Assembly (NCBI RefSeq): GCF_020921035.1 | Contig: NC_063155.1 | Span: 23,181,294-23,245,293, forward strand | Length of the DNA stretch: 64,000 bases | Origin: Rhodamnia argentea | Lineage: Eukaryota > Streptophyta > Magnoliopsida > Myrtales > Myrtaceae | Direction of reading: 5' to 3' | Shown here: positions 11,318 through 24,092 of the stretch, piece by piece | How the letters are laid out: each line of letters starts with the position of its first letter | Position numbering within the stretch: position 1 is the stretch's first letter | Translations under genes and position numbers: made by a program | The notes under the pieces: generated by a model | Seen by the model: only the letters and a program-made list of their open reading frames with translations | What the model was told of the DNA's origin: nothing | Database searches by the model: none

Positions 11318-14300
11318 TCAGGTTGCCTTCTTCCGCTTCTTTGAGTTCTTTCCTTGAGATTCAGCATTCTTCTTCAACCTTTTCATCGACGCTTTCCGCT
11401 TCTTGGTGTTCTGCTTTGCAGGCAATTCCTTGTCACCGTCGCCATTCTTCTCGCTAAAAGGAGAGTCCCTCATCTCTTCATCTTCATCGGAACTAAGAAC
11501 CAAGTCCTCCACAATGTCTTCGTCTGAAGCTAGTCCTTCAAGCTGCTCAATGTTTCTCTTCTTTTTCTTCTTTTTCTTTTTCTTGCCATCCTTCTCCACC
11601 TTAGGAGGCTTGACCCTGCGATTTCCAATATATTGAATCAGAAAAATTGACAACAGTACCCATCGCAAGCACATGGCCATGTGCAGGGAGCAAGGTGAGG
11701 GATCAGAAACATACTTGGAATCACTTCCAGGAAGCCAAGAGGAACTAAAGGCCGCAGCACCTTGCTCATTTATGGCATCGTCCTCCCCATCACTGTCAGA
11801 CATTTGCTCCCCAAAGACAGAGGACTTCTCTCCAACAAGAACGCTGGCAATTGCAGACAAAGTCAGGAAACAGAAAAACAAAAGTGAAATATGGTGCCAG
11901 CCACATGCGCCAATATAGCCTTAAGCAATGACGTGATAAAGACCTGGATTGCATCAAGGCGTCACTACGTTGCTGGGCCCGTTGGCGCAGTGTTGCAACA
12001 TGCTGGGACAAAGGACTAGCCCCTGATTTTTTCTCATCCTGCAATCAAATAAACGTCGTTTATGTCTGGGAGACCATCTCAACACGTCAAGAAATTGAAG
12101 AATTACAGAATAGCAATGAGAGAACAAATGAGATGAAATAAGTGCTTTTCAACTGGTTTAGTCCGACCAAAAAAAAACAAACTGGTGTAGGGAATTGCAG
12201 TTTTGGCCAAGATAACACTAGTATATCTGAATTATTCAATCGAAGAGACTCGGGAATTATGATGCCATAAATTGCTACACCAGCAGTAGAAACTAGTATA
12301 CAACTGGCTCCACGCAACTTCTCAACAAACTTTTTCAGAGTATGTAAAATGAGCTACCACTTTTATTTCTGCAAACTATTAAACCAGCAGGAACCTTCGA
12401 CCAAAAAAGAAAAGAAACAAAACCAGCAGGAACCAGCTTCAGCACCAAAACTCACCCAGCCGTGTGGCCTGAACACTGGAAACACATCGCCCTTATATTG
12501 CTAAAGGGAGGGAGGTGGTGTACAAGTATAGGAACCACTTTTAGAAGTTCGGGAAAACAGCTGCCTTGATCAATCATACTACATGAATTTCTATATGGCA
12601 CCAAGAACATGAAAGGCAAAGAAAACTCCACCAACCTCAAAAAATGATGATGCTGCAGGATCATTGGGAAGAAAAGAGGTCGAAGTGCGCCTCTGATTTG
12701 TAAAATCTGAATTGGCATCAATCTATGATGTAAAATAACAGAACATCAGAAAAAATAGCCCAAGTTTTGTCAGCAGAATGCCCAAACAATCGATAAACTG
12801 CAGTCCGCCTAACTCTTAACAGAAAACCATGAGCTTGTACGCACAACCCTTTTATGGTTTCATTCATAACAATTATTTTAAGGTCTAACTTATACCTGGC
12901 GAATAAGCTGCCTCATTTCTTTCCGGAACCTTTCAACTTTTGTAGACTTGCAAAAGCCTCGCAATCGCACTGATGGTATAAAAGACAGCTCAAAAAAAGC
13001 AATAGAATAACTCCATTGTGCCAAGTGTTCAGCAAGTTCTTCAATCACAGCGTAGACACAAGCTTCCTGGAATGCTCTAGTTTTTAAGGTGGGTTTGCTT
13101 ACCTGGAAAAGGAGACAGGGAAAAACAGCAGAGAATTAAGCTTTGACGAGCAATTTAATAAAAAGAGAAAGATGGTTTTCCCCCAAGAACAACCACCTTT
13201 AAAATGGTACGCAAGTCAACAGCTTTGCCAACACCTCCTGTGGCAGCCCTATTCAGCTCTTTCATTTCCAGCATGTCCAATAGAAGCATTGACACAGGTA
13301 TGAAAGTAGCAGTCGCAGCCGCAATTCGGTTAAGCATTCTGACACATCTTAATCTAAGAGGAAAATAGCGAGCAGTTGGAACTAGACGAGCAACTCCCAA
13401 TATTATTTGGGTCAGTGGGTAAGCAAGAGGCTGAAAATCAGCTTCTGAACTGTAAGCACAGACAGCTCCAGTCCATAGCTCAAGGCAGTTTATAAATTTC
13501 CATTCATAAACCTTTCGAAATGCTTCCTACATATGAGGAGCACGACAGTATCAGGATAAGCAGAGCCATCGGAAACAAGAAGAAACTACCAGACGCGTAT
13601 GTAGATAAATTCTTCATCCACATGAAGGAGATAGAAGTCTCCAACTTATATCAAGTACATGGATATTAATTCCACCCCTTAGGAGCTCATATGTCACACT
13701 ATAAGGCAAGAATAGACAATTTAAACAGTTGGAAAGGCAATGGAGTAAAGGGCGCATAAACGTGTGCGTTTCAATTTTCTGTGACAAGCTGCCTCAAAAA
13801 CTAAATCAGGAGGGAGTCATTATTATATGAGAAAAAGAAAAGGACAAGCTATACCTTAGTCTTCATGGCAAGCGCCTCTCGCAAAATCATTCCTAGTTGC
13901 CTAATAAAAATGAAGGCATGTTGATATGCAGTTGCAAGATCTACCCCAAGAAGTTCGATGACACAGTTTCCAAGAAATTGTATACGCTGAAGTTTAGTGG
14001 CATTTACAAACTGGCAATTTAGAACATAGGCTTTGTATACCCCTTTATAGCATTCATCCAAACAATCAGAACCGATCCGAACACATAGATCTCTTAAGAA
14101 AAGGAAGGAGACGACAGGTAATGCACCTCCCCCTGTACCCCAGAAGTGAAGAGCAACCTGAAAAGAGCAAATGAACATATCTTATTTCTTGAGTGCTCGA
14201 GATATTAGCAACTCTCATAACAACTTATCTGACTAAAGGCACACAATGCTCTCTGCTAGTGCTATGACAAGAGAAGGCACAATCAGCCCATGTATCTCAT

Positions 14301-15819
14301 GTTACATATGGTAGAGAATCACATCATAAGCATAGTAACTACTTAGTTTATATATGCGCTGTCATCAAAGTGTCGAGAACTTCGAGCAGATGTAAAATTA
14401 TCACCGGAAGCTGAGTAGAAACATGAAACTCGCACTGAGATCTCGAAGAGGTAAAGAAGACAAAATGAAGTAGTGGAGCGTATACATTTGTCCATACCTT
14501 AATGTACCTCCTTAAGAGGCTTGGAAGAGCTGCCAACAGTAGGGTGGAACATTTGAGACGCCTTAGAGTAAACGATATCATTTCCGTGTCAGTCATCTGG
14601 TTCAGAATGTGCAGCGCATTGCCAAGGTAAGACTTAACCATGTGATTGTAATTCTTCCACTGTCTTGTGCCCATCAGGTCTTTTATTGTCTCTTTCTTAC
14701 CACCAGAAGCTGGAAGTTTCAACAATTTCCGGAGTATTCCATCCATTTCAGTCAGCACAAAGATCATGATTTTGTTAAATACACTGCTAGACATGGTTCC
14801 GAGCCTTGCAGAAGAATCACCCCCCTCATCATCACCATAGTGGCTTGCCCACCTGAAAGCTCTCATTAGAGAACGAATAGCTCCCACTTTCCCACTTTCT
14901 TTGATTGATTTACACCAGGAATCAACCATTTCAGCAGTGACAATGTTTTTAGAAGGTTTCTCCTCAAAATTTAGATTGCCACGAGCAATTTCATCATCCA
15001 CCACTGTTTCTCCACCTTCGATGTCTGAATCAGCACTTTCCTACACAGTTAAGCAGGTATTTTGGAGACAATTCACGTGGACATACTACATATATAGTTG
15101 ATTCAGGGCATCACTTACCTCAATGTCCTCCTCATCAAAATCTAGAAGCTCTTGATCATGCTCCTTCAAAAATTGAAAGAATTCTGGATCCTGCAAGAAA
15201 AATATTCATACAGCAATGATGTAAAAGAATCTGAAAAGGCAAGAAAAAAGTCCACATGGACAAAGGGGGTTGTTCACCCCAAAAGCAGAAATACAAAAGA
15301 GAATCAGCCCAGGATACAGATGGAGGGAGTGCTACAAGCTGAAACAATATAGAACTTTTGAGATTGTCATTCGGACCTTTCAATATAGTCTACCTCTTTA
15401 ATCATCATCGTGTAAGAGGGCGATGATTGAATTGATTCCATCAGAATAATAAAAGTAGACGGTGAAAAATACTAGCAAAGACACTTGTGTATCTGACGAC
15501 ACAATGATCATCACATAATAACGTAAGACGCCCCACCTTTTCCTCAAGTCTCTGTAGTTGCTCCTTGTGCTCCCTTGCTTTACTCTTAGATTTCAACATT
15601 CTTCTAGTTCCAGTGCTCCCTTCCTCGTCCTCGTCATTTAATCCATAATCTAAGCTCTCCACTGGAAGAACATTATAAAGATCATAGGCAAAGAACGTAA
15701 CAATAATAGATCTTTGATAGCAAATACAAGTCGAACATATCAAACCAGATTAACGTCTAGGAAAAGATAAACTAATTGAATGAATGTATAGGAGAAAGAC
15801 CTGTATCATCCGCATCCAT
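11318..15819 (-). CDS. NOC2: Nucleolar complex protein 2 (NOC2) family, ribosome biogenesis
   Basis: Eleven exons on the minus strand: 15819-15801, 15661-15537, 15190-15119, 15040-14498, 14157-13855, 13526-13197, 13102-12896, 12722-12636, 12038-11944, 11843-11715 and 11615-11318. All introns are GT-AG and all phases agree, giving 735 residues. The N-terminus is acidic and contains [18 protein letters not shown]. The middle (about residues 120-560) matches the Noc2 family, including [20 protein letters not shown] and [20 protein letters not shown]. The tail has acidic Ser/Asp runs, a run of nine lysines and [10 protein letters not shown], typical of nucleolar proteins. Noc2 partners with Noc1 or Noc3 to move pre-60S ribosomal particles from nucleolus to nucleoplasm. 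The first exon is only 19 bases (ATGGATGCGGATGATACAG), so the true start is the least certain part. Confidence 0.9.
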
Positions 15820-17956
15820 TGCCTAATGTCAACAAACTTTCTTGCTTTGCCTCCAGCAGACTACCAATTAACACTTGAACCGAATGCACCAGACTTCACC
15901 GGCGCACGAATCTGAATCGAAGTTCCAAATACATTTTCCTTAAGATTTTGCACAGTTCGCACAGAAATCATCAAGTGAAGCCAAAGAACTAGCAAGCAAG
16001 AAATACGAAAGAGCTAACAATTGACGAGTATCCACACCAGAACCGTCACCACGTAAAGAGAGTAACTCGCAAGAAACAAGACAAATGCAAGACGATGATT
16101 GCGAATTCACTGTACATCATAGCTCGTATACGAGTGAGCGAGACATGAGAGACGGAGAGACGGAGGCACGAGAGAGGGAGAGTGGTTGAGTGAGCTCGCG
16201 GAGAGCGGTAGGTCTCGACGGACGCGCGATGGCGGCGGCGGCGTCTGCTCGGTGGTGGGCGGTCGGCTCGGTGATTCAGGAGGGACAGGAGAAACGAGAA
16301 AGGGTCGAAGGTCGGTGGGCGACTCGGTGTGCAAGAAGGACGGCGGGAGGTTGAGCCACGCGCGCGGGGACCGAGCGCCACTTGCTTGTTAGGGTTTGAG
16401 ACTTTGAGGTAAAGTACTAGTTTGGTAATTAGTGAAATTTAATCAAGGTTTATATCAAATGGAATCTTGATTACCCAATGATCATGAAGCCATCTTCGTG
16501 CATAATCTCTTCATTCCCATTTTCCTTCCCATTTCGGATTTCCCGAATGAAAGATTGAGACAGAATACCGATAAATTTAACTTTAGAAGAGATAATCGAA
16601 TTATATGTTAAATTTTTTATCGCGCCATTTGCTTTAATCTCTATCCCAATCAACTTTTGCATTCAATTTCGTTTTTTTTTTTTTTTTGGATACTCTTGTT
16701 TGCGACTAGCTTGTTTCTCTAACTATCAATTGTTACATCTGATGAACATAACATTTAGGTATGTTCGAGACTAGAGAGGCGCAAATAAGTCTGTGAAATG
16801 AGATTCTAGTTCCACCAAAATGTGTCTTTTCGAAATTCTAGTTATTAGTAATTGAGGCCCGTTTACTCTCTAGCTTTTTGTTAAAATTTAAAATATTATT
16901 TAAGCTCCAAAAGAGAAGATTCTATATGCCAATTATCATGTTTAAAAAAAAAAAATCAGGTGTTTTAAATCGTTCAAAAATAGAAAGGTAAAAGTAAAAT
17001 GGTCGCGATGCATCAATAGAAAGAGAGGAAGCGACAATAGAGAGTATTTGGATGACTTTTTACTTGTTATCGCATAAAACCTCTATAATCAAACTAAATT
17101 CAATACTTTTGTTCGACACTTCAAATGTTTACGGTACTTGATATAACGTTTAAAATACGTTGTTTCTTTTTTTTTCTTTTTGGGTCTACTGGAGAATTTT
17201 CTTAAGTAAACACGGTAATAAATCAAAATCTGGATGAAACACTACACTTGAAACAAAAAATTTAAATTTTTTTGCCCAAAACCCAAGGAAGGGCGTAATT
17301 CCTCCATCAGAATGCCCACTTTTGTTGCTCATATTATAATTTTGCCAATAAGCGCAAAAAGACCAGACCGACCGGAACTGAAAAACACCTTCAGGCCCGG
17401 TGGCCCGACCCGAGACAATAAAAGCCCGAAAAGGTCGGGCTAGTCCCTGCGGCCCGATTTGGTTTTGTGGTTTTGTTTCTGCTGCTATTGTTCTGCCAGA
17501 AGCCATCTCATGGGTCATATGTGTGCTTCGAACCTACAAGACCGATAGAATTCATACACAAGACGTCGCGGCACACCGAATGTTAAAATTTTTTACGAAT
17601 AACGGGTGAGATTTACTTCTCCTTTTTTACCCTTGGGAAACCGCCCTGATGACTAGGTAGTCGTTTGTCACGATCGAGCAATTTCGGGATTCTCACCCCC
17701 ATCTCGATGAGGGTTTGCCAATGCATGCTTGAGCATATTCTGCGGAGCATGTCAAATGAGAAAAGCATCTTATATATCGGTCACATTACCAATATGGTAT
17801 AGCAGACGAATCAACAAATTCTCGTACTTTGACCCCTAGGTTTTAGAATCAATCATTTTTTTCATTAGTTTCTTACACCATGTCATTCTTGCACAACATA
17901 ACGAACTTCCTTTCTTATACTCTATTTAGTGCACTCGAGTCCATGGAAAAGACTCC

Positions 17957-17995
<39 letters not shown>

Positions 17996-18849
17996 TTTTC
18001 TTAAAATCGATGATTATGGCAGCCATGTCGTGTCCGCTTAGGCTGCGAGGTTCCAGCATCGCTCAATAATCATTTGACTACATTTTCGTTCTCGGATTAA
18101 GGCCCCATATTTTTTTTTTTTCCGAAATTACGGCCCCATTTTGGAACGGGGCTTTTGCATGAATTTGTAAAAAAACTTGTGAGTATTTGGGTATGATTCA
18201 TTCTCCTATCGACAGGAAAGCACGGAAGTTGGGGGAAGCAGCGTTCGCACAAATCCTAACAGTTACCCCTATTAAAAATAGCATCATCTAACATTGTGTC
18301 CTTTTTTTTCCGTTATTTCATCGCATGTCAGCCTACCCGACTCTCACAACGTCGACAGCTGAAAATGGTTAGTATCAACATATTCTCAACCTTCCAAATA
18401 CGGCCCATTTTCATCTTACTATTGATTTCATGGCGTCTTCTTAATGCACAAATCACTTTATTTGATCTAAACAAGCGCGGAATCCTTTGTCTCTCTAAAA
18501 TAAGTACCTAGAAACGTTTTTTTTTTAGAATGGTTAGATTCAGATAAAGGTTTCAGTTGTGGATGGTATACCAACATATGTTATTTGGGTCGCACGGTTA
18601 AAATGTTGTGCATTCCTATTAAATTTGATAGGCCATGTCAAATTTGTCACAGTTGTAAAGAGTTGTATTTTTTGTCCATTTGGAAAGTCGTATTGATTTT
18701 ATCGTAGTGGTAAAAGGTTGCGTGTCTTTCTTTGCTTTTCTTTCCTTTTTTGTACATTTGGCTTATTGACAGACTTAAAAAGGTGTTCAAAGGATGCTGG
18801 TCTAAAATTCTCCAATTATATCCCATCACAACAAAAAAAAAAAACATTC
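15820..18849. other. NOC2 upstream region and gene-free DNA
   Basis: The first 600 bases are the NOC2 leader and promoter side; 16140-16390 is GC-rich, as often seen at plant promoters, and the open frames there are compositional. From 16400 on the DNA is AT-rich with poly-T runs and no gene. A (CT)n microsatellite occupies about 17960-17991. Confidence 0.45.
17960..17991. repeat. (CT)n microsatellite
   Basis: About sixteen uninterrupted CT units. Confidence 0.95.
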
Positions 18850-18965
18850 TCCAATCATAAAAGATGTTATGGCTAGGGCTTTCCCATTTTTACAAGATGA
18901 ATTGATGGAAGACAACTTCATTCTCCAATTATGAATTGGATTTGTGCGAATTGGTATTTTTCTTT

Positions 18966-19218
18966 CCATATAAAGGACACGACGAGCATAAATACCTTCT
19001 TTAACTTCTATTCGGATGGACTGAATATCTTTCATACGAAATCATAGGAAGATACGACGATTTTTTCCAGGAAATCCCCAACGAAAAATACACACTATTC
19101 CTTCTTTTCTATCGAATCGATCATAGCCACTACCTACATTCCACGAAATTGTGCACCACAAATAAGAACTAATAAAGAGACCTGCGATACCGTAGAAAGA
19201 CATCACAATCCCTTGTGG
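18966..19218 (-). pseudogene. ycf4: ycf4 fragment (photosystem I assembly)
   Basis: The minus strand reads [19 protein letters not shown], then [15 protein letters not shown], then [20 protein letters not shown], the central part of plastid Ycf4. Reading departs from Ycf4 after VLYM. The N-terminal membrane part and the C-terminus are missing, so it cannot be functional. Confidence 0.9.
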
Positions 19219-19496
19219 AATGACAATAAAGTATTATCTTAATCTGTAGGAAAAATTCTTTGATTCTTCCTCTTTTCATTAACTCTCGTGAGAAAATTAT
19301 CCCACAAACAATGGAATTGTATAGTACGAAATAACATAAAAACAGACTCATTAAAAAAAACTCATAAAAAAAGATATGACCTTCTACTCAAATTCTTTCT
19401 TTTTGATAGGAATCAAAAAGAAGAAATATTGAAATCCGATTGGATTTAATCCAAATAAAATATTCGATTTCATACAAATCGAGCAGTATTTGCTTG

Positions 19497-19580
19497 AAAC
19501 GTATGCTTGCATATTCTTCCATAGGTCAAATCGGATATGTAATTATTGGAATAATTGTTGGAGACTCAAATGGTGGATAC
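19497..19580 (+). pseudogene. ndhB: ndhB fragment (NDH complex subunit 2)
   Basis: An 84-base piece encodes [20 protein letters not shown] followed by VGDSN, a conserved segment of plastid NdhB exon 2. It ends abruptly at the start of a 231-bp repeat. Confidence 0.88.
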
Positions 19581-19810
19581 TTCCACTTTTCAAGAAAGAT
19601 GAGTTTTGGTTTTGTCCTCTTTCCCTCCACAAAAAATCCATTAAACTTATCAAATAAACTTCCCATTGATGTATTGTTTCATCGGTCCGGGAAAAGAATA
19701 GGAAATGTGACTTCACTATATTTCGACCGAGAAACAGGACCTATCACAAGAATATTTTTTTTAGTGGGGCGATAGCTCTAAAAAGACAGATTGCCTATCT
19801 TTTCTTTCAT
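19580..19810 (+). repeat. 231-bp duplicated segment, copy 1
   Basis: This segment recurs in the same orientation and at the same length at 26107-26337, with about ten mismatches. It opens with CTTCCACTTTTCAAGAAAGA and closes with TTGCCTATCTTTTCTTTCAT. I could not assign it to a plastid gene. Confidence 0.9.
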
Positions 19811-21392
19811 CTCGGGCGAAATACGATCGCCCGGGGGGGGTCTAATTCATTGAATAAGATAGTAATCATTTATGAATTAGCCCCGGCTAATTCATATTAT
19901 CAACAAGATTTTTAATATTTTTTACCTTACTTACTAAGTCACCTTGAAGTCAGTCAAGCCACATAAAGAAAGAACTTAAAAAGAATTAAGTACTATATTT
20001 CACTTTGATGTGGAAGCGTAACAATGCGTTTATTTTCTTAATAATATTGTCTTTTATCCTATTTTATCCATAGATTGGGAAAAAATTCTTACGAATAGGT
20101 CTTTTGAATGATTAACAAATATGTATGCATTCGTTCATAGAAAATGATATCAATCCCCCATTGCGTATTGGTATTTATCGGATATAGAATAAATCTGCTT
20201 CTATTTGTTCCTACGAACCGAATTGTTCCATTTTTATTTAAAAAAATAATAGAAAAAATATTCATCTTTTCTCCGAGATAATCCCCCGAAAAGGGGAGGT
20301 CCCTAGAATATTTTTTTCCAATCGGTGAAATATATATTCTATATAGATAGAGTTAAAACCGATCGGAAGGTCCTGAATTAGACCAATGAAATTATGTCTG
20401 CTATAATAATAACTAAAAAAGCACTTCTGAATTGATCTCATCCTTTAATAATTTAAATTTTTCTTTATTGAGTAATAACTTAATCCTTCAATAAAATACT
20501 CTTTGTAAAAATATCAATAGATATTTCAACCCATTCTTTTTTATTACGAAAAAAAAAATTATACATTAGTTCCTGAATAATTCCACGTTATCCCTATGAA
20601 TATAGGAATCGTGGGTAGTATTGCTTGATCATTTCTACTAACTTCAAGCCCCAATTACTATTCTTTTTATGTTATGTAAAAATTCCTTTTGGATAATTTA
20701 TATAACAAATCTCTATTACGAATCCTTTATGTATTTTGGTGTTCCTAACCATCCACTGATTTTTGCTCAATCACCCGTTATGGTAATACGTCGAAACGAT
20801 AGTGAAAACTCTATACGGTTGATCTTTTGAGTTGAGCCCGCTTCAAGCTAGGATGACTAATCAACCAATCTTGGGGTAAAAGTCTTGCTTATATTTACTT
20901 TTTTGTTTAATTCTTGTACGTAGGAAATGAGACTCAATCTTTACGAAATTTATATTAACCGCATTGAGGATAAGTTCAAGACACATAAGGGCTCTAACCA
21001 TATTTCGACTCGTGATCAATCAATAGATATCAATAGAAAAAAATAAGCACTCAAAACAAGTACATGTTCGAGTATCATTGACCAGCTCCTTATTAATTTT
21101 GATTCATTTCAATATGAACAAGAATTCAACGTATTCAATTGACTATAATATAACAAGTACAAAACAAAGGAATAGATTGATATTTGGTAATCAATCAAAA
21201 TAAAGAATTTCTATTTTCTACATGAACAGTTTTCGGAGGTAATATTAAAGTCCGATTACCTTTGTTTTGTTCAAATTAAAATGAATCAAAATACAGTACT
21301 TGAACATGTAGTTATTCCTTGAGTTACAAAATACCGTCTCAATTCTTTTTTCTTCTTTAAATTCTAATCGTTAGGATTTCTTTCGAATGACT
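19811..21392. other. Plastid-like spacer and intron DNA, unassigned
   Basis: AT-rich sequence without an intact frame. Its composition and position between ndhB and rps12 pieces suggest plastid intergenic or intron DNA. I could not name the source segments. Confidence 0.4.
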
Positions 21393-21510
21393 CATACACC
21401 CTAGAACATGTTCCTCGACGCTGAGGACATCCCCCAAGAGCGGGGGATTTTGTGACATTTCTGATTGGCTGTCTTGTGTTTCTAATAAGTTGTTTAATAG
21501 TTGGGCCATG
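21393..21510 (-). pseudogene. rps12: rps12 5' exon fragment
   Basis: The minus strand encodes [20 protein letters not shown] and then CPQRRGTC, the first exon of plastid ribosomal protein S12. Two extra bases after the ATG (ATGGCCCAACT where ATGCCAACT is expected) put the start codon out of frame. The trans-spliced exons are absent. Confidence 0.9.
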
Positions 21511-21751
21511 AAAAGAAAAAAAAAAGCTCTTTCGGAAGAAGAGGTATTCTTGCTTTTTTATTTTTTTTATTCGAAATATCTTTTTAGAACCTTTTCTTTA
21601 TCGAAATGGGATTGCTTCGAAAAGCAATATATATTAAAGTTGTATGTATCAATATAGTAAAAAAAATAATAAAGAGAGATAAAGAAAGGATTTTTTTTTT
21701 CAAACCTTACTTTTTGTGTAATGTAAGATACTAATTATCCTTTTTCAATTG

Positions 21752-21839
21752 GGAGAGATGGCTGAGTGGACAAAAGCGTCGGATTGCTAATCCGTTGTAC
21801 GAGTTTTTCGTACCGAGGGTTCGAATCCCTCTCTTTCCG
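21752..21839 (+). tRNA. trnS-GCU: Plastid-derived tRNA-Ser (GCU), nuclear copy
   Basis: An 88-base class II tRNA with acceptor GGAGAGA / TCTTTCC, anticodon loop centred on GCT (GGATTGCTAATCC), a long variable arm and T-arm GGTTCGAATCC. It matches plastid trnS-GCU with a few changes. Plastid tRNA copies in the nucleus are usually not expressed, so it is probably silent. Confidence 0.85.
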
Positions 21840-21962
21840 TTTCTTGCGTAGTCTTGATAAACCATCGTTTATATATAGATGTAGGGGGATCTGTTTGGGA
21901 AGTAAGAAGCCCCTTTGACATCTCTTCATCTACAAAGAATTCTCGATGTGAAAACACAGAGA
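21840..21962. repeat. Inverted repeat arm A (pairs with 22199-22321)
   Basis: 123 bases are the reverse complement of 22199-22321 with about five mismatches. Arm B is in its natural place within the ycf2 piece, so arm A is an inverted extra copy of ycf2 DNA joined directly after trnS. Confidence 0.92.
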
Positions 21963-22490
21963 TGAAAGGCCCAATTCATTGGGATTTCCCTATTGGGCCA
22001 GGTCATTTCGGGGCAAGCGGATTATTTATGATGAAAAGGAGGAGCTTCAAGAGAATGATTCGGAGTTCTTGCAGAGTGGAACCATGCAGTACCGGACACG
22101 AGATAGATCTTCCAAAGAACAAGGCTTTTTTTGAATAAGCCAATTTATTTGGGACCCTCCAGATTCACTCTTTTTCCTATTCAAAGATCAGCCCTTTGTC
22201 TCTGTGTTTTCACATCGAGAATTCTTTGTAGATGAAGAGATGTCAAAGGGGCTTCTTACTTTCCAAACAGATCCCCCTACATCTATATATAAACGCTAGT
22301 TTATCAAGAATACGCAAGAAAAGCACTTCGAATTGTTGATTCATCGCCAGAGATAGCTTAGAACCAATAGTTCATTATCTAATGGATTTTTCCGTTCTAA
22401 TACTCCATCCGAGAGTTATCGGTATTTATCAAATCTGTTCCTATCTAACGGAAGGCTATTGGATCAAATGACAAAGACATTTTGATCCGA
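21963..22490 (+). pseudogene. ycf2: ycf2 fragment
   Basis: The plus strand carries ycf2 segments: a [11 protein letters not shown] block, then [59 protein letters not shown] and [20 protein letters not shown] in shifting frames. Ycf2 is a huge plastid protein of over 2,000 residues; only a short part near its C-terminal third is present. Confidence 0.85.
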
Positions 22491-22804
22491 GGTTGAATCG
22501 ATCATCAAAAGAAGAATTAGGCCAAAAATTAGGATACATTCTGGGAAAATAAAACTTCCATCGAAGAGAAGCAAATGAAAGGCTTTCATAAAATTTCTCG
22601 TAGAATCGAGAATGAGGTTTTCATTCTGTACATGCTAGATCATGAATTAGTAACCGCATCTAATCTCCAAAAAAATTCCAACTGTTTCAAACTTTCTATT
22701 TTTGGAATGGAATATTTATGGAATCTCCATGAATAGGATCAAACCTTATTCCATGGTATTTACATGAAATTCCTCTTTCTTATTCTTAAGCAAGCCCCCG
22801 AGAG

Positions 22805-22981
22805 GAAGAAATGAAACAAAAGATACGGTAGAGCTAGGACAGTTATTGTATGAGGTCTACCCAATGCTAGATGCAGAGGCACATAATAGATCGATATGAA
22901 CATCATGAGCTGTCCCGCAATAAAACCCGTTGTTGCTAATACCTTCTTCTCGGTTCCTTCTTCTCCTTCTTCCATAACCTA
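22805..22981 (-). pseudogene. ycf1: ycf1 (TIC214) N-terminal fragment
   Basis: The minus strand reads [20 protein letters not shown], then [20 protein letters not shown] and [10 protein letters not shown], the first membrane region of plastid Ycf1. It is joined directly to the atpA piece on the same strand. Confidence 0.88.
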
Positions 22982-23201
22982 CGGAACGTCTCGAAATAAT
23001 ACCTGGAGCGAGAGATTCAATTAATCGAGATTCAAAAGTGTAAATTTCACCTCGACCATCAATAGGTTTGGCCAAGGCATTTATAACATGACCCAAATAA
23101 GCCTCACTCACCGGTATCTGAGCAATTCTTCCTATTGCTTTTACGTAACTTCCCTCTTGTATCATCAAACCGTCGCCCATTAATACAACACCAACATTAT
23201 T
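22982..23201 (-). pseudogene. atpA: atpA fragment (ATP synthase alpha subunit)
   Basis: The minus strand encodes [51 protein letters not shown] and [10 protein letters not shown]. This is the plastid AtpA beta-barrel and start of the nucleotide-binding domain, ending just before the P-loop. The junction to ycf1 is at about 22982. Confidence 0.9.
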
Positions 23202-23377
23202 TGGAATTATTCGGATTTTAAGCCAAAAGAACTCCTTTTGTCCTTTCTATCAAACAAGAAAATCTTTCGAAAAAGAAAAATGGCCGGCTACCCGCAATTA
23301 GAGTCCAGGAAAAACGAAAATCTTTCGAATTTCAGCAATCACTTGTTCCGATTCTCTCATGCAATTATCCTCACGTT

Positions 23378-23656
23378 ATTTTGGTTCATCCCACACATAT
23401 GCGTCATGGGCATCCCGCCTTTCTATGTTCTATAGACTTGTATGTAACTATTGAGAGTGAAGATATTCTACATAACGTGACTATTCCACAAAAAAGTTTT
23501 CTTTTGGTTCAAAATAATCAATATGTAGAATCGGAACAAGTAATTGCTGAAATTCGCGCGGGAACATACACTTTCAATTTGAAAGAGCGGGTTCGAAAAC
23601 ATATTTATTCTAAATCAGATGGAGAAATGCACTGGAGTACCGATGTGTACCATGCC
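23378..23656 (+). pseudogene. rpoC2: rpoC2 fragment (plastid RNA polymerase beta'')
   Basis: The plus strand encodes [51 protein letters not shown] and [12 protein letters not shown], an internal piece of RpoC2. It butts against a psbC piece in the opposite orientation. Confidence 0.9.
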
Positions 23657-23837
23657 CTCCAATTATATCTTCCAAATCGTCCACACTAACAATCCATCCT
23701 TCTCCTCCAAAAGGAGATTTTAGTAAATAACCAAATATAACACTTGGGCTAAGGGTCCAATTGGTAATTTTTCTTACATCCCTCCCTCCCGGAGCCCGGG
23801 TATCATATACGCCTCCAAAATAAAGAGCATGCTCCAC
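23652..23837 (-). pseudogene. psbC: psbC fragment (CP43)
   Basis: The minus strand reads [32 protein letters not shown] and [20 protein letters not shown], part of the photosystem II protein CP43. Both ends are cut. Confidence 0.9.
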
Positions 23838-23846
23838 TTGGTTCGA

Positions 23847-24092
23847 GGGGATATAGCTCGGTTGGTAGAGCTCCGCTCTTGCAATTGGGTCGTTGCAATT
23901 ATGGGTTGGATGTCTAATTGTCCAGGCAAGAATGATAGTATCTTGTACCCGAACCGGTGGCTCACTTTTTCTAAGTAATGGGGAAGAGGACCGAAACATG
24001 CCACTGAAAGACTCTCCTGAGACAAAGACAGGCTGTCAAGAACGTAGAGGAGGTAGGATGGACAGTTGGTCGGATCTAGTATGGATCCCGAA
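23847..24092 (+). pseudogene. trnA-UGC: trnA-UGC 5' exon plus partial group II intron
   Basis: The 38-base 5' half of plastid tRNA-Ala (GGGGATATAGCTC...CTCTTGCA) is followed by the start of its group II intron (ATTGGGTCGTTGC onward). The intron breaks off near 24092 and the 3' exon is missing. Confidence 0.88.

Noticed and set aside
15820..15880. Possible extra NOC2 N-terminus reading [12 protein letters not shown] before the chosen ATG
   Set aside because: That frame does not join in phase to exon 2 (it meets a stop), so the 19-base first exon was kept.
19169..19351. 60-codon minus-strand frame in the plastid block
   Set aside because: It is the wrong frame of the ycf4 fragment plus adjacent spacer.
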